Source of the DNA: Bacilli bacterium | GTDB taxonomy: Bacteria > Bacillota_I > Bacilli_A > RF39 > UBA660 | Assembly: GCA_900772095.1 (NCBI GenBank) | Contig: CAAGQJ010000011.1 | Location: forward strand, 1-7,526 | Reading direction: 5' to 3' | DNA length: 7,526 bases | Shown here: one piece after another, positions 1 to 6,163 of the stretch | Position numbering within the stretch: the first letter of the stretch is position 1 | Layout of the letters: every line of letters starts with the position of its first letter | Notes under the pieces: model-generated | What the model was told of the DNA's origin: nothing | Seen by the model: the letters and a program-made list of their open reading frames with translations, nothing else | Database searches by the model: none | Program-made: the position numbers and the translations under genes

Positions 1-228
1 CTTGGAACTAGAAGTATTACATATACTTTAGTAGTAAAAGGTGATGTAGATGGCGATGGAGATGTAACCGCATCAGATGCATACAAAGTATTACAACATA
101 GTATAGGAAGAAAACCACTAGAAGGAGTATATCTTCTTGCAGGTCAAATAAATGGTTCAGAAGATTTAACAGCACATGACGCATATAAAATACTAAGGTA
201 TAGTATAGACATAATTGATAGTTTATAA
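1..228 (+). CDS. C-terminal end of a dockerin-domain protein (5' truncated by window)
   Basis: An open frame enters from the left edge and ends at TAA 226-228, giving 75 visible residues. They form two dockerin-like repeats. The first calcium loop, GDVDGDGDVTASD, has Asp at loop positions 1, 3, 5 and 12 (visible residues 15, 17, 19 and 26) and is followed by the helix AYKVLQHSIG. The second, QINGSEDLTAHD (residues 49-60), is followed by the matching helix AYKILRYSI. Its position 1 is Gln and position 5 is Ser, so it looks weaker for calcium. Dockerins are known to sit at protein C-termini, bind cohesin modules, and tether secreted enzymes or adhesins to a scaffold or cell surface. That the full protein is secreted is inferred; its main domain lies outside the window. 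No clear terminator follows the stop. Confidence 0.85.
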   Translation, partial: LGTRSITYTLVVKGDVDGDGDVTASDAYKVLQHSIGRKPLEGVYLLAGQINGSEDLTAHDAYKILRYSIDIIDSL

Positions 229-268
229 ATAAACTTAGAATAAAAAGCAATAATGATTAATTTACATC

Positions 269-297
269 TTGACCATTACAACTATTTGTGGTATTTT
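269..297 (+). promoter_or_regulatory. Candidate sigma-A-type promoter for the thrS T-box transcript
   Basis: TTGACC at 269-274 is followed, after a 17-base spacer, by TATTTT at 292-297, with more TATA-rich sequence just beyond. The -35 matches the consensus TTGACA at five of six positions and the -10 matches at four of six. A start of transcription near 304 would place the first transcribed bases just before the T-box Stem I helices, which supports the call. An alternative -10 a few bases downstream cannot be excluded. Confidence 0.5.
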
Positions 298-303
298 ATA
301 TAT

Positions 304-500
304 AAATGCAAATACAAAGGATATGATTATTAAGCCCCTTATTATAGAAAGTTAATGTCGATGGAAATTTAACATAATACTTAATAATTACTCCCTTTAT
401 CAGCAGTTCTAGAAATAGATACCGGTAATACCGTTATAAAAAAGAGTACAAATTAGGATGGTACCGCGAGTTAAACGCTCCTTTTAAAGGAGTGTTTTTT
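304..500 (+). promoter_or_regulatory. T-box leader riboswitch, threonine specific, upstream of thrS
   Basis: The T-box sequence AGGATGGTACCGCG lies at 455-468, followed by an intrinsic terminator. Upstream, a long imperfect hairpin fits Stem I: 316-320 with 394-398, an internal loop (321-325 / 389-393), 326-334 with 380-388 (9 bp), 340-345 with 374-379 (6 bp), and 351-355 with 369-373. The internal loop contains ACT at 390-392, a threonine codon and therefore the likely specifier. The five-base bulge AGAAA (346-350) and GATG in the terminal loop (360-363) resemble the AG bulge and GNUG loop. A short hairpin at 423-433 may be Stem III. Known mechanism: uncharged cognate tRNA pairs at the specifier and at UGGN, favouring the antiterminator and so transcription of the synthetase gene. 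The 5' end is estimated from the promoter. The T-box and terminator are certain; the Stem I details are my hand folding. Confidence 0.9.
473..500 (+). terminator. Regulated intrinsic terminator of the thrS T-box
   Basis: Bases 473-483 pair with 487-497 (11 bp including one G-U) around a three-base loop, followed by a T run to 500. The left arm TCCT (479-482) can instead pair with AGGA (455-458), and CGC (476-478) with GCG (466-468), forming the antiterminator with UGGUACC as its bulge. The two structures are mutually exclusive. Confidence 0.9.
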
Positions 501-511
501 AATTAAAAGAA

Positions 512-516
512 GGAGG
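512..516 (+). promoter_or_regulatory. Ribosome binding site of thrS
   Basis: GGAGG (within AAGGAGG) lies 7 bases before ATG 524. It sits after the T-box terminator and fixes the start of thrS. There is therefore no room for an N-terminal TGS domain upstream in the same reading frame. Confidence 0.9.
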
Positions 517-523
517 AAAAAAT

Positions 524-2269
524 ATGATAAATATTAAAGAAGATGAAAAATTAAGTATATTAAACCACTCATGTGCCCATTTACTAGCGCAAGCAGTAAA
601 ACACATATATCCTAATGCAAAATTCTGGGTAGGTCCAGTAATTGAAGATGGCTTCTATTATGACATTGATTTAGGAGATAAAACATTAACTATGGAAGAT
701 TTACCACAAATAGAAAAAGAAATGAAAAAACTTGCAAAAGATGGTAAAAGAATAGTAAGAGAAGAAATAAGTAAAGAAGAAGCTTTAAAACGCTTTAAAG
801 ATGACCCATATAAAATAGATTTAATATCTAGAATGGATGAAAAAGAAACAGTTATATCTTGCTATACTCAAGGAGATTTCACTGACCTTTGTCGTGGTCC
901 TCACGTTGATACAGTAAAACTTTTAAAACACTTTAAACTTTTAAAAGTCTCAGGTGCATACTTTAAAGGTGATTCCAATAATAAAATGCTACAAAGAATA
1001 TACGGTATATGCTTTGAAACAGAAGAAGATTTAAATAAATATCTTGAATTCTTAGAAGAAGCAAAAAAAAGAGACCACAAAAAACTTGGTAAAGAACTAG
1101 AATTATTTATGATGAGTGAATACGGACCAGGCTTTCCATTCTTTCTACACAATGGCATGATTGTAAGAAATGAATTAGAAAACTTTTGGTACAAAGAACA
1201 TACTAAAGAAGGATACGAGTTTATTAAAACTCCAATTATGTTAAACAAAGAACTATGGGAATTATCAGGACACTGGTATAACTATAGAGAAAACATGTAT
1301 ACAAGTACAATAGATGAAAAAACCTTTGCAATAAAACCAATGAACTGTCCAGGAGGTATGCTTGTATATAAAAACAGTTTACACTCATACAAAGATTTAC
1401 CACTTAGAATAGGAGAACTAGGACAAGTACATCGTCATGAAGCAAGTGGAGCATTAAATGGTTTATTTAGAGTTAGAACATTTACACAAGACGATGCTCA
1501 TATCTTCATGAGAGAAGACCAAATAGAAGAAGAAGTAATAAGATTAATTAACTTCATAGATAGAATTTATAGCATTTTTGGTTTAACATATGATATAGAA
1601 TTATCTACAAGACCAGAAGAAAAATACATTGGAGATATAGAAATTTGGAATAAAAGTGAACAAGCTCTTGAAGAAGCATGCAAAAAAGCAGGACATACAT
1701 GCAAAATAAATCCAGGGGATGGAGCATTCTATGGACCAAAACTAGATTTCCACATAAAAGATTCCCTTGGAAGAGTATGGCAATGTGGAACAATCCAACT
1801 AGACATGAACTTACCTGAAAGATTTGACTTAACATACATAGATAGTGATGGTTCAAAGAAAAGACCTGTAATGCTACACAGAGTAATTTTCGGTTCTATA
1901 GAGCGCTTTATAGGAATTTTAATAGAACACTACGCTGGTGCCTTCCCATTATGGCTATCACCAGTTCAAGTAAACATCATACCAGTTAACAACGACTATC
2001 ACTTAGAATACTCTAAACAAATCTTTACAAAATTAGATAGCCTAGGAATAAGAACAAAACTAGATGACCGTAATGAAAAACTATCCTATAAAATGCGCGA
2101 ATCTCAAACAAAAAAAATACCAATTACTTTAATACTTGGTGACAAAGAAAAAGATAATAATTTAATTAGTTACAGATGCTTCGGCAGTAGCGAAACAATT
2201 ACTCTAACAGAAGAAGAATTTATAAATAAATTACAACTTACAATTTCAAACAAAAAATATAATATCTAA
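524..2269 (+). CDS. thrS: Threonyl-tRNA synthetase lacking the N-terminal TGS domain
   Basis: This cytoplasmic class II synthetase attaches threonine to tRNA-Thr. It has 581 residues, against about 640 usually. Key residues fall at the E. coli positions minus 59. The editing domain (about 10-180) carries HSCAH (H15, H19) and DLCRGPH (C123, H127), the residues used to clear mis-charged Ser-tRNA. The catalytic core (about 190-475) has the zinc ligands C275 (MNCPGG), H326 (DDAHIF) and H452 (LHRVIFGSIER), motif 2 Arg304 and motif 3 Arg461. The anticodon-binding domain runs from about 480 to 570. The protein begins directly at the editing domain, so the roughly 60-residue TGS domain is missing. 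The start is set by a strong ribosome binding site right after the T-box terminator. Expression is predicted to rise when tRNA-Thr is uncharged. Function is very sure; the domain loss is read directly from the sequence. Confidence 0.98.
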   Translation: MINIKEDEKLSILNHSCAHLLAQAVKHIYPNAKFWVGPVIEDGFYYDIDLGDKTLTMEDLPQIEKEMKKLAKDGKRIVREEISKEEALKRFKDDPYKIDLISRMDEKETVISCYTQGDFTDLCRGPHVDTVKLLKHFKLLKVSGAYFKGDSNNKMLQRIYGICFETEEDLNKYLEFLEEAKKRDHKKLGKELELFMMSEYGPGFPFFLHNGMIVRNELENFWYKEHTKEGYEFIKTPIMLNKELWELSGHWYNYRENMYTSTIDEKTFAIKPMNCPGGMLVYKNSLHSYKDLPLRIGELGQVHRHEASGALNGLFRVRTFTQDDAHIFMREDQIEEEVIRLINFIDRIYSIFGLTYDIELSTRPEEKYIGDIEIWNKSEQALEEACKKAGHTCKINPGDGAFYGPKLDFHIKDSLGRVWQCGTIQLDMNLPERFDLTYIDSDGSKKRPVMLHRVIFGSIERFIGILIEHYAGAFPLWLSPVQVNIIPVNNDYHLEYSKQIFTKLDSLGIRTKLDDRNEKLSYKMRESQTKKIPITLILGDKEKDNNLISYRCFGSSETITLTEEEFINKLQLTISNKKYNI

Positions 2270-2297
2270 AGAATGCACTTCTTAATGCATTCTTTTT
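2268..2297 (+). terminator. Intrinsic terminator of thrS, overlapping its stop codon
   Basis: Bases 2268-2277 pair perfectly with 2286-2295 (10 bp, core GAATGCA/TGCATTC) around an 8-base loop and end in a T5 run (2293-2297). The stem begins inside the TAA stop codon (2267-2269). Confidence 0.9.
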
Positions 2298-2302
2298 AAA
2301 AC

Positions 2303-2348
2303 TCTTATGTATTGTATAAAGTATAAAAATATTGTATAATACATAAGA
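2303..2348. repeat. 11-bp perfect inverted repeat bracketing the queA promoter
   Basis: TCTTATGTATT (2303-2313) and AATACATAAGA (2338-2348) are exact reverse complements 24 bases apart. The left arm touches the -35 and the right arm covers the end of the -10 and the predicted start site. A 9-base direct repeat ATTGTATAA (2311-2319 and 2331-2339), exactly 20 bases apart, overlaps both arms. It could be an operator; no factor can be named. No T run follows, so a terminator is unlikely. Confidence 0.6.
2312..2340 (+). promoter_or_regulatory. Promoter of the queA-tgt operon
   Basis: A perfect -10 box TATAAT at 2335-2340 has TTGTAT at 2312-2317 as a weak -35 with a 17-base spacer. The predicted transcription start is near 2347, giving a leader of about 23 bases. 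The promoter lies inside a long inverted repeat (2303-2348), annotated separately. I see no preQ1 riboswitch in the short leader. Confidence 0.7.
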
Positions 2349-2359
2349 ATTATTATTTT

Positions 2360-2364
2360 GGAGG
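2360..2364 (+). promoter_or_regulatory. Ribosome binding site that decides the queA start
   Basis: GGAGG lies 5 bases before ATG 2370. An in-frame TTG at 2358 overlaps this site and cannot be the start, so the protein begins MKTDDFDYYL. Confidence 0.9.
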
Positions 2365-2369
2365 TACAA

Positions 2370-3410
2370 ATGAAAACAGATGATTTTGATTACTATTTAC
2401 CAGAACAATTAATCGCACAAACCCCACTTGATGACCGCTCTTCCTCAAGACTTATGCTTTTAGATAGAAAAACTGGTAAAATAAAACATGAAGTATTTAA
2501 AAATATTATAAATTACTTAAATAAAGGAGATGTTTTAGTTCTAAATAACACTAAAGTATTGCCAGCTAGATTAATCGGAGAAAAAAAAGACACTAAAGCC
2601 GTAATTGAAGTCCTATTATTAAAAGACTTAAAAAACGATACATGGGAATGCTTAGTAAAACCATCAAGAAGAGTAAAAATAGGTACTATTATAAGCTTTG
2701 GTAATGGACTTTTAGAAATGGAGTGTATTAAAGAATTTGATGAAGGTATAAAACACTTCAAATTAACTTACAAAGGCATCCTATTAGAAATACTAGAACA
2801 ATTAGGAACAATGCCACTTCCACCATACATTCATGAAAAATTAAAAGACCAAACCCGTTATCAAACTGTATATGCCAAAGAAGTAGGTTCTTCCGCAGCA
2901 CCAACCGCAGGTTTACACTTTACAAAAGAACTTCTAAATGAAATCAAAGAAAAAGGCATTGAAGTATTATTTATAACTCTTCATGTAGGATTAGGAACTT
3001 TTAGACCAGTAAAAGTTGAAGATGTAACCAAACATAAAATGCATAGTGAATACTATATTATGGATGAAGAAACTGCCAATAAATTAAATAAAGCAAAAGA
3101 AGAAAAAAGAAAAATCATCAGTGTAGGAACTACCACTACCAGAACACTTGAAACTGTAATGACTACATATAATAAATTTGTACCTTGCTCAGGAAATACA
3201 GACATATTTATATATCCCGGATACAAATTTAAAGGAATAGATGCCCTAATAACTAACTTTCATTTACCAAAATCAACATTAGTAATGTTAGTAAGTGCAT
3301 TCTCTTCAAAAGATATAATTTTAAATGCTTATAATGAAGCAGTAAAAAACAAATATCGCTTCTTCTCTTTCGGAGATGCGATGATGATTGGAGATTTTAA
3401 AGATGAGTAA
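2370..3410 (+). CDS. queA: S-adenosylmethionine:tRNA ribosyltransferase-isomerase
   Basis: QueA transfers and rearranges the ribosyl part of S-adenosylmethionine onto preQ1 in the tRNA wobble position, making epoxyqueuosine, the next-to-last step of queuosine synthesis. The 346 residues match the usual length. Family blocks in order: PEQLIAQTPLDDRSSSRL (11-28), LVLNNTKVLPARL (56-68), LPPYI (150-154), RYQTVYA (163-169), SSAAPTAGLHFT (174-185), HVGLGTFRPV (205-214), GTTTTRTLE (253-261) and TNFHLPKSTL (295-304). The one departure I notice is Ser175 where GSVAAPTAGLHF is typical. The start is ATG 2370, set by the GGAGG just before it. The last 8 bases overlap tgt, so translation of the two is probably coupled. 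The final reductase step (QueG or QueH) is not in the window. Confidence 0.98.
   Translation: MKTDDFDYYLPEQLIAQTPLDDRSSSRLMLLDRKTGKIKHEVFKNIINYLNKGDVLVLNNTKVLPARLIGEKKDTKAVIEVLLLKDLKNDTWECLVKPSRRVKIGTIISFGNGLLEMECIKEFDEGIKHFKLTYKGILLEILEQLGTMPLPPYIHEKLKDQTRYQTVYAKEVGSSAAPTAGLHFTKELLNEIKEKGIEVLFITLHVGLGTFRPVKVEDVTKHKMHSEYYIMDEETANKLNKAKEEKRKIISVGTTTTRTLETVMTTYNKFVPCSGNTDIFIYPGYKFKGIDALITNFHLPKSTLVMLVSAFSSKDIILNAYNEAVKNKYRFFSFGDAMMIGDFKDE
3390..3393 (+). promoter_or_regulatory. Ribosome binding site of tgt, inside queA
   Basis: GGAG lies within the queA coding sequence, 9 bases before ATG 3403. It favours that start over the in-frame ATG at 3412, which would be 18 bases away, and over an in-frame TTG at 3388. 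Confidence 0.65.
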
Positions 3411-4518
3411 AATGAGTTTTGAATTAATAAAAAATGATAAAAATGCTAGATTAGGTGTAATTCATTCCAAGTATGGAGATTTTTCTACTCCAATGTTTAT
3501 GCCCGTTGGTACACGTGCTACTGTAAAAACACTATCACCAGAAGAATTATACTCTATGAATGTCGGAATAACTTTAGCAAATACATATCATCTTTGGCTT
3601 AAACCCGGAGAAGATATAGTAGCAAAAGCAGGAGGCTTACATAATTTCATGAATTATAAAAGACCAATGCTTACTGACTCTGGTGGATTTCAAGTATTTT
3701 CACTAGCAAAACCAAAAGATATAAGCGAAGAAGGAGTAAAATTTAAAAGTCATATAGATGGAACAGAATTATTCTTAACTCCAGAAAAATCAATCGAAAT
3801 CCAAAACAAATTAGGAGCGGACATAATAATGAGTTTTGATGAATGCCCATATTATCCTTGCACTTATGAATATATGAAAAACAGTGTTGAAAGAACATTA
3901 AGATGGGCAGAAAGAGGAAAAAAAGTCCATAACAATAAAGACCAAATGCTATTTGGTATTGTTCAAGGTGGAGAATTTAAAGACTTAAGAAATTACAGTG
4001 CCAAAGAAACAGTAAAAATGAACTTTGATGGTTACTCAATCGGAGGAACTTCAGTTGGAGAATGCAAAAAAGTAATGTATGAAATGATTGACAACGCCAT
4101 AGAATACTTACCAAAAGACAAAATCCGTTATCTCATGGGAGTAGGAGACCCCCTAGATATTCTAGAAGGAGTAGAAAGAGGAGTAGATATATTTGACTGC
4201 GTATTACCAACTCGCCTAGCAAGACACGGCAATGTTTTAACAAGAAATGGACGCATCAACATAAAAAATGCTTGTTATAAAGAAGACTTTACACCACTAG
4301 AAGAAAACTGCGATTGTTATGCTTGCAAAAACTATACAAAAGCCTACATAAATCACTTAATAAAAGTTGGAGAAACATTTGGACAAAGATTACTATCTAT
4401 TCATAATATAAGATTTCTCGTAAAAGAAATAGAAGAAATAAGAGAAGCCATAAAAAACGATAACTTTGAAGAATACAAAAAAGACTTTATAGAAAAATAT
4501 ACTAAAAATAATAAATAA
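3403..4518 (+). CDS. tgt: Queuine/preQ1 tRNA-guanine transglycosylase
   Basis: Tgt swaps guanine-34 in the GUN anticodons of tRNA-Asp, -Asn, -His and -Tyr for preQ1, the step before QueA. From ATG 3403 it has 371 residues, the normal bacterial size. Visible sites are DSGGFQ (D92, acid/base), SFDECPYYP (D146, base recognition), GIVQGG (185-190), DIFDCVLPTR with nucleophile D265, and the zinc site C303, C305, C308, H334. The base-recognition loop reads IGGTSVGE (213-220), where bacterial enzymes usually have Leu at the Thr216 position. Val218 is kept rather than the Gly of the eukaryotic queuine enzyme, so preQ1 remains the likely substrate, as the neighbouring queA also suggests. The start overlaps the queA end by 8 bp, showing one operon. 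A terminator follows directly. Confidence 0.98.
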   Translation: MSKMSFELIKNDKNARLGVIHSKYGDFSTPMFMPVGTRATVKTLSPEELYSMNVGITLANTYHLWLKPGEDIVAKAGGLHNFMNYKRPMLTDSGGFQVFSLAKPKDISEEGVKFKSHIDGTELFLTPEKSIEIQNKLGADIIMSFDECPYYPCTYEYMKNSVERTLRWAERGKKVHNNKDQMLFGIVQGGEFKDLRNYSAKETVKMNFDGYSIGGTSVGECKKVMYEMIDNAIEYLPKDKIRYLMGVGDPLDILEGVERGVDIFDCVLPTRLARHGNVLTRNGRINIKNACYKEDFTPLEENCDCYACKNYTKAYINHLIKVGETFGQRLLSIHNIRFLVKEIEEIREAIKNDNFEEYKKDFIEKYTKNNK

Positions 4519-4523
4519 AAAAT

Positions 4524-4552
4524 AAAATATACCAGCACTTGGTATATTTTTT
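4524..4552 (+). terminator. Intrinsic terminator of the queA-tgt operon
   Basis: Bases 4524-4534 pair with 4540-4550 (11 bp, core ATACCA/TGGTAT) around a five-base loop, with a T6 run at 4547-4552. It starts 5 bases after the tgt stop codon. Confidence 0.9.
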
Positions 4553-4630
4553 GGGTTTTAAAACTTGTAACACTAAGTTACATATTTATATTATCATATA
4601 TATAATAATATTTATTTGGTAATTTTTGGA

Positions 4631-4655
4631 ACAAAGTATAAACAAAAAACTTTGT
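4631..4655. repeat. 7-bp inverted repeat reaching into the proS -35 box
   Basis: ACAAAGT (4631-4637) and ACTTTGT (4649-4655) are exact reverse complements 11 bases apart. The right arm overlaps the first four bases of the -35 element. In such AT-rich DNA this may be chance; an operator role is only possible. Confidence 0.35.
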
Positions 4656-4680
4656 CAAAAATCCCAATATATGATAAAAT
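4652..4680 (+). promoter_or_regulatory. Extended -10 promoter of proS and the kinase gene
   Basis: TTGTCA at 4652-4657, a 17-base spacer, then TAAAAT at 4675-4680, preceded by TGA to give a TGnTAAAAT extended -10. Transcription should begin near 4687, leaving a leader of only about 14 bases. That is too short for a T-box or another riboswitch, unlike the leader of thrS. The rest of the 4553-4651 gap is AT-rich, with a 5-bp hairpin (4567-4571 / 4577-4581) and nothing else I can support. Confidence 0.75.
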
Positions 4681-4700
4681 CTTATTAGGGAAGTGATAAC

Positions 4701-6131
4701 ATGGCAAACAAAGCTATAACAAGTAGAGATGTAGATTTTGCTAAATGGTATACTGATATATGTCTTACAGCACACTTAGCAAGTTATTCAAATGTAAAAG
4801 GTTGTATTGTAATAGAACCAAATGGTTATGCAATATGGGAAAACATAAAAAATATTTTAGATAAAAAATTTAAAGAATTAGGTCACAGAAATCTTTATAT
4901 GCCACTTTTAATACCAGAAAACTTAATGAAAAAAGAAAGCGATTTAATCGAAGGCTTTGCCCCAGAAGTAGCATGGGTTACTATCGGAGGTGAAAAAAAA
5001 TTAGACGAAAGATTATGCATTCGTCCAACTTCAGAAACACTATTTAGTGATTATTATTCAACAATTGTAAAGTCATATCGTGATTTACCAGTATTATATA
5101 ATCAGTGGTGTAATGTCTTAAGATGGGAAAAAGAAACAAGACCATTTCTAAGAAGTAGAGAGTTCTTATGGCAAGAAGGACACACTGTCCATGAAACCAA
5201 AGAAGAAGCAGAATTTGAAGCAAAACAAATACTAGATGTATATTATGACTTATTTCAAAACTATTTAGCCATTCCTTGCATAGAAGGAAAGAAAACAGAC
5301 AAAGAAAAATTTGCAGGAGCAGAGTACACATATACCATAGAGTCACTTATGTATAATGGAGTATGCTTACAATCTGCTACATCACATTACTTTGGACAAA
5401 GATTTAGTAAAGCCTATGATATAAAATTCTTAAATAGAGAAAACAAATTAGAACACGCTTATCAAACATCATGGGGCTCATCAACTAGAATGATTGGAGG
5501 AGTTATCATGGTTCACTCCGATGATTTAGGATTAGTATTACCACCTAAAATTGCCCCAATAAAAGTAGTAATTATTCCAATTGGCGCTTCAAATCAAGTC
5601 GAAGCCTTAACAAACAATATAGAAAGTGAACTATCACAAAACAATATAACTACATACGTAGATAGAAGCGAAAAATCACCAGGATTCAAATTTGCAGAAG
5701 CAGAAACAAATGGCATTCCAATAAGAATAGAAATAGGAGAAAGAGACCTAAAAGAAAACATGATAACCATAGTAAGACGTGATACTTTAGAAAAAATAAA
5801 AACAGATATAAACACTAACATACTAGATTTTATAACCAACTTACTAGAAGATATTCAAATAAACTTATATAACAAAGCAAAAGAAAGAAGAGATGCTTTA
5901 ACATATACCGCTACTACTTTAGAAGAAATGAAAAACATAATAGAAACAAAACCAGGCTTTATAAAAGCAATGTGGTGTGGTAGCGAAGAATGCGAAAACA
6001 AAATAAAAGAAACAAATGGGATTAAATCTAGATGCATACCATTTGAAGAAGAACAAGAACACATATCAGATACATGTGTTTGCTGTAACAAACCAGCTAA
6101 AGAAATGGTTATATGGGGTATTCAGTATTAA
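4701..6131 (+). CDS. proS: Prolyl-tRNA synthetase, archaeal/eukaryal-like type
   Basis: This cytoplasmic class II synthetase charges tRNA-Pro. At 476 residues it is the compact form without the inserted editing domain of E. coli-type ProRS. Motif 1 lies near 43-73 (ending LYMPLLIPE), the RPTSET block at 108-113, motif 2 at 141-161 (R141, E143, R147, R151; RPFLRSREF), and motif 3 around GGVIMVHSDDLGLVLPP (266-282). The anticodon-binding domain runs from about 286 to 385. A C-terminal zinc-type domain has C426 and C431, then C459 and C462, and the chain ends in Tyr476, as is typical for this type, where the terminal tyrosine reaches toward the active site. ATG 4701 follows AGGGAAGTGA, an imperfect ribosome binding site. 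No T-box is present. A kinase gene follows after 32 bases with no terminator. Confidence 0.98.
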   Translation: MANKAITSRDVDFAKWYTDICLTAHLASYSNVKGCIVIEPNGYAIWENIKNILDKKFKELGHRNLYMPLLIPENLMKKESDLIEGFAPEVAWVTIGGEKKLDERLCIRPTSETLFSDYYSTIVKSYRDLPVLYNQWCNVLRWEKETRPFLRSREFLWQEGHTVHETKEEAEFEAKQILDVYYDLFQNYLAIPCIEGKKTDKEKFAGAEYTYTIESLMYNGVCLQSATSHYFGQRFSKAYDIKFLNRENKLEHAYQTSWGSSTRMIGGVIMVHSDDLGLVLPPKIAPIKVVIIPIGASNQVEALTNNIESELSQNNITTYVDRSEKSPGFKFAEAETNGIPIRIEIGERDLKENMITIVRRDTLEKIKTDINTNILDFITNLLEDIQINLYNKAKERRDALTYTATTLEEMKNIIETKPGFIKAMWCGSEECENKIKETNGIKSRCIPFEEEQEHISDTCVCCNKPAKEMVIWGIQY

Positions 6132-6151
6132 TCAAAAAAATAACATATTAA

Positions 6152-6159
6152 AGAGGTGA
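6152..6159 (+). promoter_or_regulatory. Ribosome binding site that decides the GTG start of the kinase gene
   Basis: AGAGGTGA ends 4 bases before GTG 6164. The next in-frame ATG (6182) has no comparable site, so GTG is preferred. No promoter or terminator is evident in the 32-base gap after proS. Confidence 0.75.
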
Positions 6160-6163
6160 AAAC

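Noticed and set aside
17..250. Reverse-strand open frame of 77 codons across the dockerin region
   Set aside because: It is an opposite-strand shadow of a clear dockerin coding sequence, with a Leu/His-rich composition and no ribosome binding site I could see.
272..292. Small hairpin ACCAT/GTGGT as a terminator for the dockerin gene
   Set aside because: The stem is only 5 bp with a G-U pair and an 11-base loop, no proper T run follows, and it lies in the spacer of the likely thrS promoter.
901..1248. Reverse-strand open frame inside thrS
   Set aside because: It lies fully within conserved ThrRS coding sequence and resembles no protein I know.
2341..2369. preQ1 riboswitch before queA
   Set aside because: The predicted leader is only about 23 bases and shows no preQ1 aptamer pattern.
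2358..2369. TTG at 2358 as the start of queA
   Set aside because: The codon overlaps the ribosome binding site itself; ATG 2370 is 5 bases after GGAGG and gives the normal QueA N-terminus.
4578..4775. Reverse-strand open frame of 65 codons between tgt and proS
   Set aside because: It runs through the proS promoter and start region, is rich in Tyr, Phe and Ile as expected of AT-rich shadow DNA, and shows no family motif.
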